A model generated the notes under the pieces. That model saw only the letters and a program-made list of their open reading frames with translations, made no database searches and had not been told where the DNA came from. Shown here piece by piece: positions 16,178 to 24,298 of a stretch of 34,078 bases of DNA. Position 1 is the first letter of the stretch, and each line of letters starts with the position of its first letter. Both the position numbers and the translations under genes were made by a program. Location of the stretch: the NCBI RefSeq assembly GCF_002868845.1, contig NZ_PKUB01000043.1:1-34078 (forward strand). Direction: 5' to 3'. Origin of the DNA: Desulfuromonas sp. Its GTDB lineage: Bacteria; Desulfobacterota; Desulfuromonadia; Desulfuromonadales; BM501.

Positions 16178-16534
16178 TCAGCCGATTTTTTCTTGACGTT
16201 CCTGCTCGGTCTTGCAGTCGATGCACAGGGTGGTGACCGGCCGGGCCCGCAGACGCGCCTCTCCGATCTCCTCCTCGCAGCTTTCACAGATCCCGAATTC
16301 ACCCTCTTCGACACGCTCCAGAGCCTCGCGGATCTTCATGATGAGCTTGCGCTCCCGGTCGCGGATGCGCAATTCGAAATTGCGGTCCGACTCCAGGGAG
16401 GCGCGGTCGGTGGGATCGGGGAAATTGGCCTTCTCGTCGGTCATTTCCGAAACCGTCTTGCCGGCCTCGCGCAGCAGACTGTCCAGCTGCTCCTGAAGGA
16501 TTTCGCGAAATTCCTCAATTTTCTTCTTGTCCAT
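16178..16534 (-). CDS. dksA: DksA/TraR-family zinc-finger transcription regulator
   Basis: A 118-residue protein with a long charged coiled coil, the tip motif DPTDRAS (40-46) matching the DxxDxA tip used by DksA to act in the RNA polymerase secondary channel, and a C-terminal C4 zinc finger Cys83-Cys86 / Cys104-Cys107. DksA-type proteins adjust rRNA and biosynthetic promoters together with ppGpp. It is shorter than E. coli DksA (151 residues), as is common for relatives in this group, so it could be one of several paralogues. An ATG with a GGGAGTG site is used and a promoter is visible upstream. The kinase gene follows. Confidence 0.88.
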   Translation of the reverse strand: MDKKKIEEFREILQEQLDSLLREAGKTVSEMTDEKANFPDPTDRASLESDRNFELRIRDRERKLIMKIREALERVEEGEFGICESCEEEIGEARLRARPVTTLCIDCKTEQERQEKIG

Positions 16535-16568
16535 GTGGGCACTCCCATGTCTTGTTGAGAATTAGCCC

Positions 16569-16597
16569 AAATTAAATGAAATCGGCCTCCAAGTCAA
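16569..16597 (-). promoter_or_regulatory. Candidate sigma-70 promoter of the dksA-like gene
   Basis: On the minus strand TTGACT (complement of 16592-16597) is followed by TTTAAT after 15 bases or TAATTT after 17 bases (within complement of 16569-16576). It lies about 35 bases before the ATG in an A+T-rich pocket. Confidence 0.6.
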
Positions 16598-16621
16598 CCC
16601 CAATGGGAGGTTCCGAAGGGC

Positions 16622-17146
16622 TCAAATCTTCCCGCCCAGCTGAATGTAGAGGATCAGGCCCATCAGCGCGACGGCCAGCCAGCAGGAGACGATGTCCGTG
16701 CTCTTGACCGGCGGGGCCGCCGCCATTTTTTGGGTTTCTTCGCTGACCGTCTCCTGCGGCACCCGGGCCAGCAGGGCGTTGACCAGCCCGGGGAAATCGG
16801 CATAGGCATTGGACAGGATGAGGAAGTCCTCGCCGGCCGAGAGGGTCAGGAAGGCCCGTTTGCGGACCTGGACCGTGTCGACCGAGGTCATCGCATCGAA
16901 GGAGAGGGCTCCCTGGCGCAGGAACTTGAAGACCGTCACCCCCCGATCGCTGACCTCCGCCCGGCGAAAGGCGCTCTCGACGAACAGCACGGCGACCGGA
17001 AGGATGATCACGCCGAGAATGACCACCTTGCCCGTCGGCTCCCCCTGCACGAGGCAGACCGCGAACAGGGAGACGGACAGCAGCAGGAGCAGGCCGAGGG
17101 GAATGAGAAAGGCTTTGCGAATGGCGAAACTCCGGGTGTCTGTCAC
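16622..17146 (-). CDS. Small membrane protein with PH-like core, function unknown
   Basis: A 174-residue protein with two N-terminal membrane helices (about 13-33 and 40-58), a middle soluble stretch that begins EVSDRGVTVFKF and alternates strands in the manner of bacterial PH-like (bPH) domains, and a last helix near the C-terminus (about 150-168). The GTG start at 17146 is preferred because AAAGGAGAG lies five bases upstream. A TTG eight codons earlier has no ribosome site. It sits upstream of the dksA-like gene in the same direction, with 87 bases between. The bPH resemblance is by eye only and no function is assigned. Confidence 0.7.
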   Translation of the reverse strand: MTDTRSFAIRKAFLIPLGLLLLLSVSLFAVCLVQGEPTGKVVILGVIILPVAVLFVESAFRRAEVSDRGVTVFKFLRQGALSFDAMTSVDTVQVRKRAFLTLSAGEDFLILSNAYADFPGLVNALLARVPQETVSEETQKMAAAPPVKSTDIVSCWLAVALMGLILYIQLGGKI

Positions 17147-17375
17147 CGTCTCTCCTTTCGGGGGCCGCAAGCGACCCGGCGCAAGTGTAACAGAAACCGC
17201 CCCGTGCGCAAGCTAGTGCCCCAGGCGGCTAATTCCATTCATTCATCCTGGCCCTTTTGCCCCCTGTCTGCGTTGCGCCTCCTTGGCTCAGCGCGTGGCC
17301 AGGCCGACGTCGGCGGCGCCTTCACAGGGGCCAGAACACCTCAGAATCCACAGAGACAACGAACCGCACGGGACG

Positions 17376-18728
17376 CTAGTCTAACAGGCCGTCCAGGGCC
17401 TGCTCGACGCTGCGCACCCCGACCAGCTCCATGGCGGGGGGGGGCTCGATGCTCTTCAGGTTGCCCGCGGGCAGCAGGCAACGGTCGAAACCGAGCCGGG
17501 CGGCCTCTTTGACCCGCAGTTCGGGCCGGGAGACGGCCCGCACCTCGCCGGCCAGGCCGACCTCGCCGAAGAGCAGGGTGCGGGGCGGAACGGGACGGTT
17601 CAGATGGCTCGAAGCCAACGCCGCAAGGACCCCGAGATCGACCGCCGGCTCGTCCAGCCGGACCCCGCCGGCGACGTTGACGAAGATGTCCTGGGAGAGC
17701 AGGGAGAGGCCGACCTTCTTCTCCAGCACCGCCACCAGAAGGGAGACCCGGTTGTGGTCGATGCCCATGGCGGTGCGCCGGGGGGTGCCGAAGGAGGAGC
17801 CGCTGACCAGGGCCTGCAACTCCACGAGGATCGGGCGGCTCCCCTCCAGGGAGGAGACGACGGAGCTTCCGGCGGCCCCTTCGGGCCTCTCCGCGAGAAA
17901 GAGCTCGGAAGGGTTGGAGACCTCGCGCAGGCCCTTCTCCTGCATCTCGAAAACGCCGATCTCGTTGGTGGAGCCGAAACGGTTCTTGACAGCCCGCAGG
18001 ATGCGGTAGGGGTGGCCGGGGTCGCCCTCGAAGTAGAGGACGGTGTCGACCATGTGCTCGAGCATGCGCGGACCGGCGATGGCGCCGTCCTTGGTGACGT
18101 GGCCGACGAGGAAGGTGGGGACCCCCTCGCCCTTGGCGAGCTGCATGAGGCGCCCGGCGCACTCGCGCACCTGGCTGACGCTCCCCGGAGCCGATTCGAG
18201 GGCGGCGGTGAAAACGGTCTGGATCGAATCGATGACCAGGAAGGCCGGATTGAGTTCCTTCACCCGCTCCAGGATCGCCTCGAGGGAGGTTTCGGCGAGG
18301 AGGTAGAGGTTCTCGGCGCACGCACCGAGGCGCTCGCCGCGCAGCTTGACCTGGCGGGTCGACTCCTCCCCGGTGACGTAGAGGGCGAGCCCGGCGGCGG
18401 CCAGCCGGTCGACCCCCTGCAGCAGCAGGGTCGACTTACCGATGCCGGGGTCGCCGCCGATCAGGGTCAGGGAGCCGGGAACAACCCCGCCGCCGAGGAC
18501 CCGGTCGAACTCGCCGATGCCGCAGCGGATGCGGTCTTCCTCGGCGGCCTGCACCTCCTGCAGGCGCTGCGGCCTGCCCGCCGGGCCCGGGGCACGCCCC
18601 TTGGTCTTGGCGGCAGGCAGGGCCTCCTCGACCAGGGTGTTCCACTGGGCGCAGTCGGGACAGCGCCCGAGCCACTTGGGACTCTGGTGGCCGCACTGCT
18701 GGCAGCTGAAGACGGTCTTGTGCTTCAT
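17376..18728 (-). CDS. radA: DNA repair protein RadA
   Basis: A 450-residue protein with every RadA (Sms) hallmark. It has an N-terminal zinc finger Cys9-Cys12/Cys23-Cys26, the Walker A motif GDPGIGKST (92-100), a Walker B-like FLVIDSIQ, the RadA-specific KNRFG (248-252), and a C-terminal Lon-protease-like domain that lacks peptidase activity in this family. RadA promotes branch migration of recombination intermediates together with RecA. Length is normal for the family (about 450-460). The ATG is preceded by AAGGAAAGGG. It is divergent from larA, and the membrane protein gene lies more than 200 bases downstream. Confidence 0.97.
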   Translation of the reverse strand: MKHKTVFSCQQCGHQSPKWLGRCPDCAQWNTLVEEALPAAKTKGRAPGPAGRPQRLQEVQAAEEDRIRCGIGEFDRVLGGGVVPGSLTLIGGDPGIGKSTLLLQGVDRLAAAGLALYVTGEESTRQVKLRGERLGACAENLYLLAETSLEAILERVKELNPAFLVIDSIQTVFTAALESAPGSVSQVRECAGRLMQLAKGEGVPTFLVGHVTKDGAIAGPRMLEHMVDTVLYFEGDPGHPYRILRAVKNRFGSTNEIGVFEMQEKGLREVSNPSELFLAERPEGAAGSSVVSSLEGSRPILVELQALVSGSSFGTPRRTAMGIDHNRVSLLVAVLEKKVGLSLLSQDIFVNVAGGVRLDEPAVDLGVLAALASSHLNRPVPPRTLLFGEVGLAGEVRAVSRPELRVKEAARLGFDRCLLPAGNLKSIEPPPAMELVGVRSVEQALDGLLD

Positions 18729-18865
18729 GAAGTCCGGCCCTTTCCTTTCGGGGAGATCGGTGCCGTATTCTAGGTCCTCGCGGCGGGGGTGTCAACGGCG
18801 CCGGCCCCTTTTTCCCCGTGGACAGGGAGGGGGCCCGATGGTATCCTGCGGCGCCCATCCTGAGG

Positions 18866-18894
18866 TTGCGGTTTGGGGGCAAAACCCTTATCAT
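18866..18894 (+). promoter_or_regulatory. Candidate promoter of the larA operon
   Basis: TTGCGG (18866-18871) and TATCAT (18889-18894) are spaced by 17 bases, about 24 bases before the larA GTG. The -10 matches five of six consensus bases and the -35 only three, which may mean an activator is needed. Confidence 0.5.
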
Positions 18895-18917
18895 AAAAGG
18901 CTCACGGGGAGGCCACG

Positions 18918-20195
18918 GTGGACCAGACGACCCTTCGATACGGAACCGAGACTTTCGCCTGCCGGCTGCCCGGGGCGCGGGTTCTGAGCGCCGCCGTCCC
19001 CGCGGCCGCCGCGAACCCGGAGGGGCTGACCGCCACAGACCTCGATGCGCCGATCGACGCCCCGCCCCTGGAAAAGATCGTCCGCCCGGGGGAGAAGGTC
19101 GTCATCGTCACCTCGGACATCACCCGCTACACCGGCAGCGAGCATTACCTGCCGATCGTCGTGGAGCGCCTGAACGGGGCCGGGATTGCCGACGCCGACA
19201 TCGAGATCGTCATCGCCCTCGGGATCCACCGCAAGCAGACCGAGGCCGAGCACCGCAAGATCCTCGGCCCCCTCTTCGGGCGGATCGCCGTCTTCGACCA
19301 CGAGTGCGACAACCCGGCGGAACTCGTCCTGCTCGGCGAGACCGCGGGGGGCATCCCGGTGTGGATCAACCGCCGGGTGGCCGAGGCCGACCGGGTGATC
19401 GTCACCGGCACCGTCGGCTTCCACTACTTCGCCGGCTATGGCGGCGGGCGCAAGGGCCTTGTCCCCGGCGTTGCGAGCCGCCAGACCTGCATGGCCAGCC
19501 ACTTCGCGGTGTTCCACCCGCCGGAGATCGGCGGCAAGCACCCCCTGGCGACGACCGGGGTGATCGAGGGCAACCCGGTGCACGAAGCCCTGCTCGAGGC
19601 GGCCCGGATGGTGAAGCCCGACTTCCTGCTGAACACCGTCCTTTCGCCGGAAAAGGAGATTTTGGCGGTCTTCTGCGGCGACATGGAGAAGGCCCACGAG
19701 GCCGGCTGCGACCTGACCAGCCGCCTCTACGCGGTCGAACTGGAAGAGCCGGCGGACCTGGCCGTCGTCTCCTGCGGCGGGCACCCGAAGGACATCAACG
19801 TCATCCAGTCCCACAAAGCCCTTCACTACGGGGTGCAGGCCCTGCGCCCGGGAGGGACGATCGTCCTGCTGGCCGCCTGCCCCGACGGTTTCGGCAACCG
19901 GACCTTTTTCGACTGGTTCCGCCACCGGGACCTCGACGCCTTCGAGGCGGCGCTCCGAAAAGGCTACGAGATCAACGGCCAGACCGCCCACGCCACCCTG
20001 AGCAAGGCCCGGACCTTCCGGGTCATCCTGGTCAGCGAACTGGGCGAGGTCGAAACGACGGGGATGGGCATGGAGAAGGCGGCCGACCTCGACGAGGCGC
20101 TGCGCATGGCCTCCGCGGCTCTGCCGGAGAACCCGCGCACCGTCGTCATCCCCGACGGGGGGACGGTCCTGCCGGTCATTAAAAGCAGAGGCTAG
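18918..20195 (+). CDS. larA: LarA-family nickel-pincer 2-hydroxyacid racemase
   Basis: A 425-residue DUF2088/LarA protein. Arg70 (DITRYTG), His104 (GIHRKQT), His169 (GFHYFAGYGGG), Lys179 (GRKGLVPG) and His195 align in spacing with the Lactiplantibacillus plantarum LarA set R75, H108, H174, K184, H200, so the residues that hold the nickel-pincer nucleotide and act on lactate are present. LarA interconverts D- and L-lactate, and relatives act on other 2-hydroxyacids. The start is a GTG with GGGGAGG five bases before. The next two genes encode a 2-hydroxyacid oxidase, so the racemase probably feeds one isomer to it. The cofactor genes larB, larC and larE are not in this window. Confidence 0.88.
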   Translation: MDQTTLRYGTETFACRLPGARVLSAAVPAAAANPEGLTATDLDAPIDAPPLEKIVRPGEKVVIVTSDITRYTGSEHYLPIVVERLNGAGIADADIEIVIALGIHRKQTEAEHRKILGPLFGRIAVFDHECDNPAELVLLGETAGGIPVWINRRVAEADRVIVTGTVGFHYFAGYGGGRKGLVPGVASRQTCMASHFAVFHPPEIGGKHPLATTGVIEGNPVHEALLEAARMVKPDFLLNTVLSPEKEILAVFCGDMEKAHEAGCDLTSRLYAVELEEPADLAVVSCGGHPKDINVIQSHKALHYGVQALRPGGTIVLLAACPDGFGNRTFFDWFRHRDLDAFEAALRKGYEINGQTAHATLSKARTFRVILVSELGEVETTGMGMEKAADLDEALRMASAALPENPRTVVIPDGGTVLPVIKSRG

Positions 20196-20288
20196 GCACG
20201 AGACCCGAGGCTCAGGGGAGAACCCCTTTACCCCGACCTTAACCTCGCACCTTTTTTTTCACCCTTAACCTTTTCTCTAGGACATTCC

Positions 20289-21671
20289 ATGCTCGAACCA
20301 CGCATCGTCAAGATACTGCAGGGCATTGTCGGCAAGAAACACGTCACCACCGAGAAGGCCGACCGGATCTGCTACTCCTACGACGCCACCCAGCAGCAGT
20401 TCCTGCCCGACGTGGTCATCTATCCCGGCACGGCCGAGGAGATCAGCCTGATCATGAAGATGGCCAACGCCGAGATGGTCCCGATTCTTCCCCGGGGAGC
20501 CGGCAGCGGATTTACCGGCGGCAGCCTTCCGGTGCGCGGGGGGATCGTCCTGTCGACGGAGCGGATGGAAAAGATCATCGAGATCGACGAGGAGAACCTG
20601 GTGGCCACCGTCGAACCGGGCGTCGTGACCGAACAGTTCCAGAAGGCTGTGGAAAAGGTGGGCCTCTTCTACCCGCCCGACCCGGCGTCGCTCAAGTTCT
20701 CGACCCTCGGCGGCAACGTGGCCGAGTGCGCGGGCGGCCCCCGCTGCGTCAAGTACGGGGTGACCAAGGACTACATCATCGGCCTCGAGGTGGTGACCCC
20801 GACCGGCGACATCATCACCACCGGCGGCCCGACCATGAAAGGGGTGGTCGGCTACGACCTGACCAAGCTGCTGTGCGGCTCGGAGGGGACCCTCGGCATC
20901 ATCACCCGGATCGTCATCAAGCTGCTGCCCCTGCCCGAGGCGAAGAAGACCATGCTGGTCCTGTTCGATTCGATCGACGGCGCGGCCCAATCCGTTTCGG
21001 CCATCATCCGCGGCAAGATCATCCCCGCCACCCTCGAGTTCATGGACGGACGCACCATCGACTGCGTGCGCCAGGCCACCGGCCTGGACGTGCCGGATGC
21101 GGCCCGGGCCCTGCTGATCATCGAGGTCGACGGCGACCGGGAGTTTCTCGACAAGCAGGTCGGCAGGATCACCGACATCATCCAGCCGCTCGGGGTGGTC
21201 GAAGTGCGCACCGCCACCACTCCGGAAGAGAGCGAGGCCCTGTGGCAGATCCGCCGCTCGGTCTCGGCCTCGCTGCGCAAGGTCAACCCCGACAAGTTCA
21301 ACGAGGACATCTGCGTCCCGCGCAGCAAGGTCCCGGAGATGATCCGCCGCATCGACGCCATCGCCGACAGGTATCAAATCCCGATCGTCAATTTCGGCCA
21401 TGCCGGCGACGGCAACATCCACGTCAACATCATGATCGACAAGAAGGTGGCGGGGGAGATGGACAAGGCCGAAAAGGCGATCGAAGAGGTCTTCCGCGGC
21501 GCCCTCGAACTTGGCGGCACCATGAGCGGCGAGCACGGGGTCGGCATCGCCAAGGCGCCCTATATCCCCCTGGAGATCAGCGACAAGGCCGCAGACTACA
21601 TGAAGACCCTGAAGCGGGCCCTCGACCCCAACAACATTCTCAACCCCGGCAAGATCTTTCTGGACGAGTGA
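20289..21671 (+). CDS. glcD: GlcD-like FAD-linked 2-hydroxyacid (glycolate/D-lactate) dehydrogenase subunit
   Basis: A 460-residue flavoprotein of the GlcD/D-lactate dehydrogenase family. An N-terminal FAD-binding (PCMH) domain holds LPRGAGSGFTGGSLP and the segment STLGGNVAECAGGPR. A C-terminal FAD-oxidase domain contains NFGHAGDGNIHVN and ends with SGEHGVGIAK and the family's closing DPNNILNPGKIF. It oxidises glycolate or D-lactate and passes electrons to the Fe-S partner encoded next. The ATG lies behind CTAGGACATTCC, and the larA stop is 93 bases upstream. Lactate is the likelier substrate here because of larA, but glycolate or another 2-hydroxyacid cannot be excluded. Confidence 0.93.
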   Translation: MLEPRIVKILQGIVGKKHVTTEKADRICYSYDATQQQFLPDVVIYPGTAEEISLIMKMANAEMVPILPRGAGSGFTGGSLPVRGGIVLSTERMEKIIEIDEENLVATVEPGVVTEQFQKAVEKVGLFYPPDPASLKFSTLGGNVAECAGGPRCVKYGVTKDYIIGLEVVTPTGDIITTGGPTMKGVVGYDLTKLLCGSEGTLGIITRIVIKLLPLPEAKKTMLVLFDSIDGAAQSVSAIIRGKIIPATLEFMDGRTIDCVRQATGLDVPDAARALLIIEVDGDREFLDKQVGRITDIIQPLGVVEVRTATTPEESEALWQIRRSVSASLRKVNPDKFNEDICVPRSKVPEMIRRIDAIADRYQIPIVNFGHAGDGNIHVNIMIDKKVAGEMDKAEKAIEEVFRGALELGGTMSGEHGVGIAKAPYIPLEISDKAADYMKTLKRALDPNNILNPGKIFLDE

Positions 21672-21720
21672 ACCCTGACGACTCGTCACCCGTCACTGAA
21701 TTACCGATCACGGATTTTAA

Positions 21721-23004
21721 ATGTCCAAGTTGAAAAAGCTTGAAGAATATCGCGAAGAGATCGAGATGTGCGTCAAGTGCGGCGCCTGCCGCGCCCACTG
21801 CCCGGTATTCGGCGCCGAGCGCCAGGAAGGCCGGGTCGCCCGCGGCAAGGTAGCCCTGGCCCACTCGGTCCTGAAGGGCGACGTCGGCCTCGAGGCCAAG
21901 GTCCTCGAGGACCTGAGCCAGTGCCTGCTCTGCGGCAGCTGCGGCGCCCAGTGCCCCAACAAGGTGCCGACCGACGAGATCGTCGCCGCCGCCCGGCGGC
22001 GCATCGCCGAGCAAAGGGGCCTGTCCTCCTTCGGCAAGGGGGTGGCGGCGGTCCTCGGCCGCCCCCGACTGATGAACGTCCTGGCCAAGACCGGGGGGGC
22101 GCTGTCGAGCCTGCTGTTCAAGAAGCTGCCGGAGGACAGCGGCCTGCGGCTGCGTTTCCCGGCCCCCTTCATCGAAGGGGATCGCACCCTGCCCCCGATC
22201 GCGGCCAAGCCGTTCCGCGAACGTTATCCGGAAGTTCTTCCGGGGGTCGCCGGGCAGCCGACCGTCGCCTTTTTCACCGGCTGCGGCATCAACTACATGT
22301 ATCCGGCCATCGGCGAAGCCTTCCTGAAGGCCCTCCGCTTCATGGGCGTCACCGTGGTGATCCCCAAGGATCAGGCCTGCTGCGGCCTGCCCGCGGTGAG
22401 CGCCGGAGCCGGAGGCACCGTCGAGAAGCTGGCCGACCAGAACCTCTCCGCCCTCTCCCGCCACGAGGTCGACTTCGTGGTCACCGCCTGCGCCTCCTGC
22501 AACGCCGGGCTTGGCAAGATCTACGGGGAGATGGGTTGGCCGTTCGCCGAACTCGCGGAAAAGACCAGGGACATCTTCGTCTTCCTGGCCGAGCAGGGGC
22601 TGCCCGAAAAACTCGCCGCATTGCCGCGCCATAGTTCACACAAAAAGGTCACCTATCACGACCCCTGCCACCTGCGGACCCGCGGCATCACCCGGGAACC
22701 GCGGGCCATCCTTCAAGCCCTTCCCCAGGTCGATTTCGTGGAGATGGCCGATGCCGGCACCTGCTGCGGCCTCGGCGGAACCTACTCGGTCTACCACTAC
22801 GACACAAGCAAGAAAATCGGCGCAAAAAAAGCGGCCAACATTGCCGCGTCCGGCGCCGAACTGGTGGCCACCGACTGCCCCGGGTGCATCATGCAGCTGC
22901 AGGACACCGTCAACCATGCGGTGCTGTCCCAGAAGGTCGTGCACATCCTCGAACTGCTCGTCGAGGCGTTGCCCGACGAAAACCCCGCCGACCGTCAGGT
23001 TTGA
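21721..23004 (+). CDS. glcF: GlcF-like Fe-S subunit of the 2-hydroxyacid dehydrogenase
   Basis: A 427-residue protein with two [4Fe-4S] ferredoxin motifs near the N-terminus (CVKCGACRAHCP at 17-28 and CLLCGSCGAQCP around 68-79). Two CCG domains follow, with CCGLPAVSAGAGG, HDPCHLR, CCGLGGTYSVYH and DCPGCIMQLQD. This is the GlcF/GlpC architecture, where the protein takes electrons from the flavoprotein subunit and hands them to the membrane or another carrier. It follows glcD by 49 bases. The ribosome site is weak, which may mean coupling to glcD translation. Confidence 0.93.
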   Translation: MSKLKKLEEYREEIEMCVKCGACRAHCPVFGAERQEGRVARGKVALAHSVLKGDVGLEAKVLEDLSQCLLCGSCGAQCPNKVPTDEIVAAARRRIAEQRGLSSFGKGVAAVLGRPRLMNVLAKTGGALSSLLFKKLPEDSGLRLRFPAPFIEGDRTLPPIAAKPFRERYPEVLPGVAGQPTVAFFTGCGINYMYPAIGEAFLKALRFMGVTVVIPKDQACCGLPAVSAGAGGTVEKLADQNLSALSRHEVDFVVTACASCNAGLGKIYGEMGWPFAELAEKTRDIFVFLAEQGLPEKLAALPRHSSHKKVTYHDPCHLRTRGITREPRAILQALPQVDFVEMADAGTCCGLGGTYSVYHYDTSKKIGAKKAANIAASGAELVATDCPGCIMQLQDTVNHAVLSQKVVHILELLVEALPDENPADRQV

Positions 23005-23080
23005 AATTTGCCGGGCGCCGGTTATAATGAAAGACCTGTCCGCTTGTCAATAACCACGATGAATTAAGGAGGCTGAACCG

Positions 23081-23401
23081 ATGCTGCGGAGAATTTTCCC
23101 CCTTGTCACGCTGTGCGGAGTTCTGATTGCCGCTGTCGCCTTTGCCGCCCCCCCCGGCAAGGTCCTCGAATTCAACAAAAGCCCGATGGGCACCGTCCTC
23201 TTCGACGGCCAGAAGCACAAGGACGCCGGGGCGATCTGCAAGGACTGCCACAACAAGGACATGTTCCCGAAGATGAAGCAGGGAACGATAAATATCACCA
23301 TGGAGGAACTCTACGCCGGCCGCCTGTGCGGAGTCTGCCACAACGGCGAACGGGCCTTCGGAACCAAAGGCAACTGCACCAAGTGCCACGTCACGAAGTG
23401 A
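23081..23401 (+). CDS. Secreted triheme c7-type cytochrome
   Basis: A 106-residue protein with a signal peptide (residues 1-22, ending VAFA) and three heme-binding motifs, CKDCH (53-57), CGVCH (83-87) and CTKCH (99-103), so it is a periplasmic or extracellular triheme cytochrome. The pattern MGTVLFDxxKH, then CxxCH, then a CGVCHNGERAF block is that of the c7-type triheme domain found in Geobacter-group electron transfer proteins. It has an AAGGAGG ribosome site and follows glcF by 76 bases, so it may accept electrons from 2-hydroxyacid oxidation. Only one His (H46) lies outside the heme motifs, fewer than three bis-His hemes need, so other axial ligands such as Met are likely. Confidence 0.9.
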   Translation: MLRRIFPLVTLCGVLIAAVAFAAPPGKVLEFNKSPMGTVLFDGQKHKDAGAICKDCHNKDMFPKMKQGTINITMEELYAGRLCGVCHNGERAFGTKGNCTKCHVTK

Positions 23402-23431
23402 TCCGAAGGGCGTTGCCCAACAAGGTTATCG

Positions 23432-23463
23432 GCAGGCCCGCTCTCGGCGGGCCTGCTTTTTTT
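23432..23463 (+). terminator. Rho-independent terminator after the triheme cytochrome
   Basis: GCAGGCCCGC pairs with GCGGGCCTGC around a short TCTCG-type loop, followed by seven T. It ends the lar-glc-cytochrome unit. Confidence 0.9.
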
Positions 23464-23499
23464 CGGCTCCCCGCCCCTTCTCCGGGGCGCCGGGGCATA

Positions 23500-23527
23500 T
23501 TGAAAAAAACCGGCTTTTCATGTTAAT
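23500..23527 (+). promoter_or_regulatory. Candidate promoter of the PP-loop gene
   Basis: TTGAAA (23500-23505) and GTTAAT (23522-23527) are 16 bases apart, placed between the preceding terminator and the AGGAG ribosome site of the PP-loop gene. Confidence 0.5.
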
Positions 23528-23569
23528 TTTGAAGGCCAGAATACAAGGAACAACTATCAGGAGCATACC

Positions 23570-24298
23570 ATGAGCAAAGCCCTGGGACTTCTCTCCGGAG
23601 GCCTCGACAGCAGCCTGGCGGCGATGACCCTTCTCCGCCAGGGAGTGGAGGTCACCGGCATCGCCTTTGTCACCCCCTTTTTCGGCTCGGCCAAGGCCGA
23701 GCAGGCCGCCCGCCAGATCGGAATCCCCCTGATCGTTCAGGACATCGGCGAGGTCCACCTGGAAATGGTGAAAAACCCCCGCTACGGCTACGGCAAAAAC
23801 ATGAATCCCTGCATCGACTGCCACGCCATGATGTTCCGCCTCGCCGGGGAGGTCATGGCGGGCAAAGGCTTCGACTTCCTCTTCTCCGGGGAGGTGCTGG
23901 GCCAGCGCCCCATGAGCCAGAACCTCAACGCCCTGCGGTCGGTGGCCAACTACTCGGGCCACCCCGATCGCATTCTGCGCCCCCTCAGCGCCCGCCTGCT
24001 GGCGATCACCGCGATGGAGGAAGAAGGCCTCGTGGACCGGGAGCGCCTGCTCGACATCCAGGGCCGCTCCCGCAAGCCCCAGGAGAAGCTTGCCCGGGAA
24101 TGGGGGCTGACCGACTACCCTTCTTCGGGAGGAGGCTGCCTGCTTACGGAGAAGTCGATCTCCAACCGCCTGCGGGACCTTTTCGACCATCGGCCCGAAG
24201 CCACGGTAACCGACGTGGAGCTGCTCAAGCTGGGCCGCCAGTTCCGTCTCTCGGAAACGGCCAAGCTGACCCTCGGCCGCAACCAGGCGGACAATTAA
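23570..24298 (+). CDS. PP-loop ATPase related to tRNA thiolation enzymes (MnmA/ThiI-like), prematurely stopped
   Basis: A 242-residue product with the PP-loop SGGLDSS (9-15), NPCIDCHAMMF with Cys81/Cys84, and a third conserved Cys190 in SGGGCLLTE. This is the layout of MnmA/ThiI-type enzymes that adenylate and sulfurate tRNA uridine, though relatives of this branch are not characterised as far as I know. The ATG has AGGAG seven bases before it. The frame ends with TAA (24296-24298) right after LTLGRNQADN, but the same frame continues to 24547 with a coding-like sequence resembling the NFACT-R/DUF814 domain. The stop therefore cuts a larger two-domain protein of about 325 residues. It is not LarE, whose motifs differ. 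Confidence 0.85.
   Translation: MSKALGLLSGGLDSSLAAMTLLRQGVEVTGIAFVTPFFGSAKAEQAARQIGIPLIVQDIGEVHLEMVKNPRYGYGKNMNPCIDCHAMMFRLAGEVMAGKGFDFLFSGEVLGQRPMSQNLNALRSVANYSGHPDRILRPLSARLLAITAMEEEGLVDRERLLDIQGRSRKPQEKLAREWGLTDYPSSGGGCLLTEKSISNRLRDLFDHRPEATVTDVELLKLGRQFRLSETAKLTLGRNQADN

Noticed and set aside
13819-16236. An 805-codon open frame on the plus strand opposite the histidine kinase
   Set aside because: It mirrors a well-supported kinase with H, N, G and F boxes; its own translation is low-complexity without known motifs, typical of antisense frames in G+C-rich DNA.
20277-21689. Long minus-strand open frame opposite the GlcD-like gene
   Set aside because: Shadow of a clear flavoprotein gene; composition is Asp/Gly/His-rich as expected from antisense reading.
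24296-24298. Recoded stop codon (selenocysteine or pyrrolysine) in the PP-loop gene
   Set aside because: The codon is TAA; selenocysteine uses TGA and pyrrolysine uses TAG, so a nonsense change or sequence error is more likely.
23570-24298. LarE (sulfur transferase for the LarA cofactor)
   Set aside because: It is a PP-loop protein near larA, but the NPCIDC and C-terminal features are of the MnmA/ThiI type and a terminator separates it from the lar unit.
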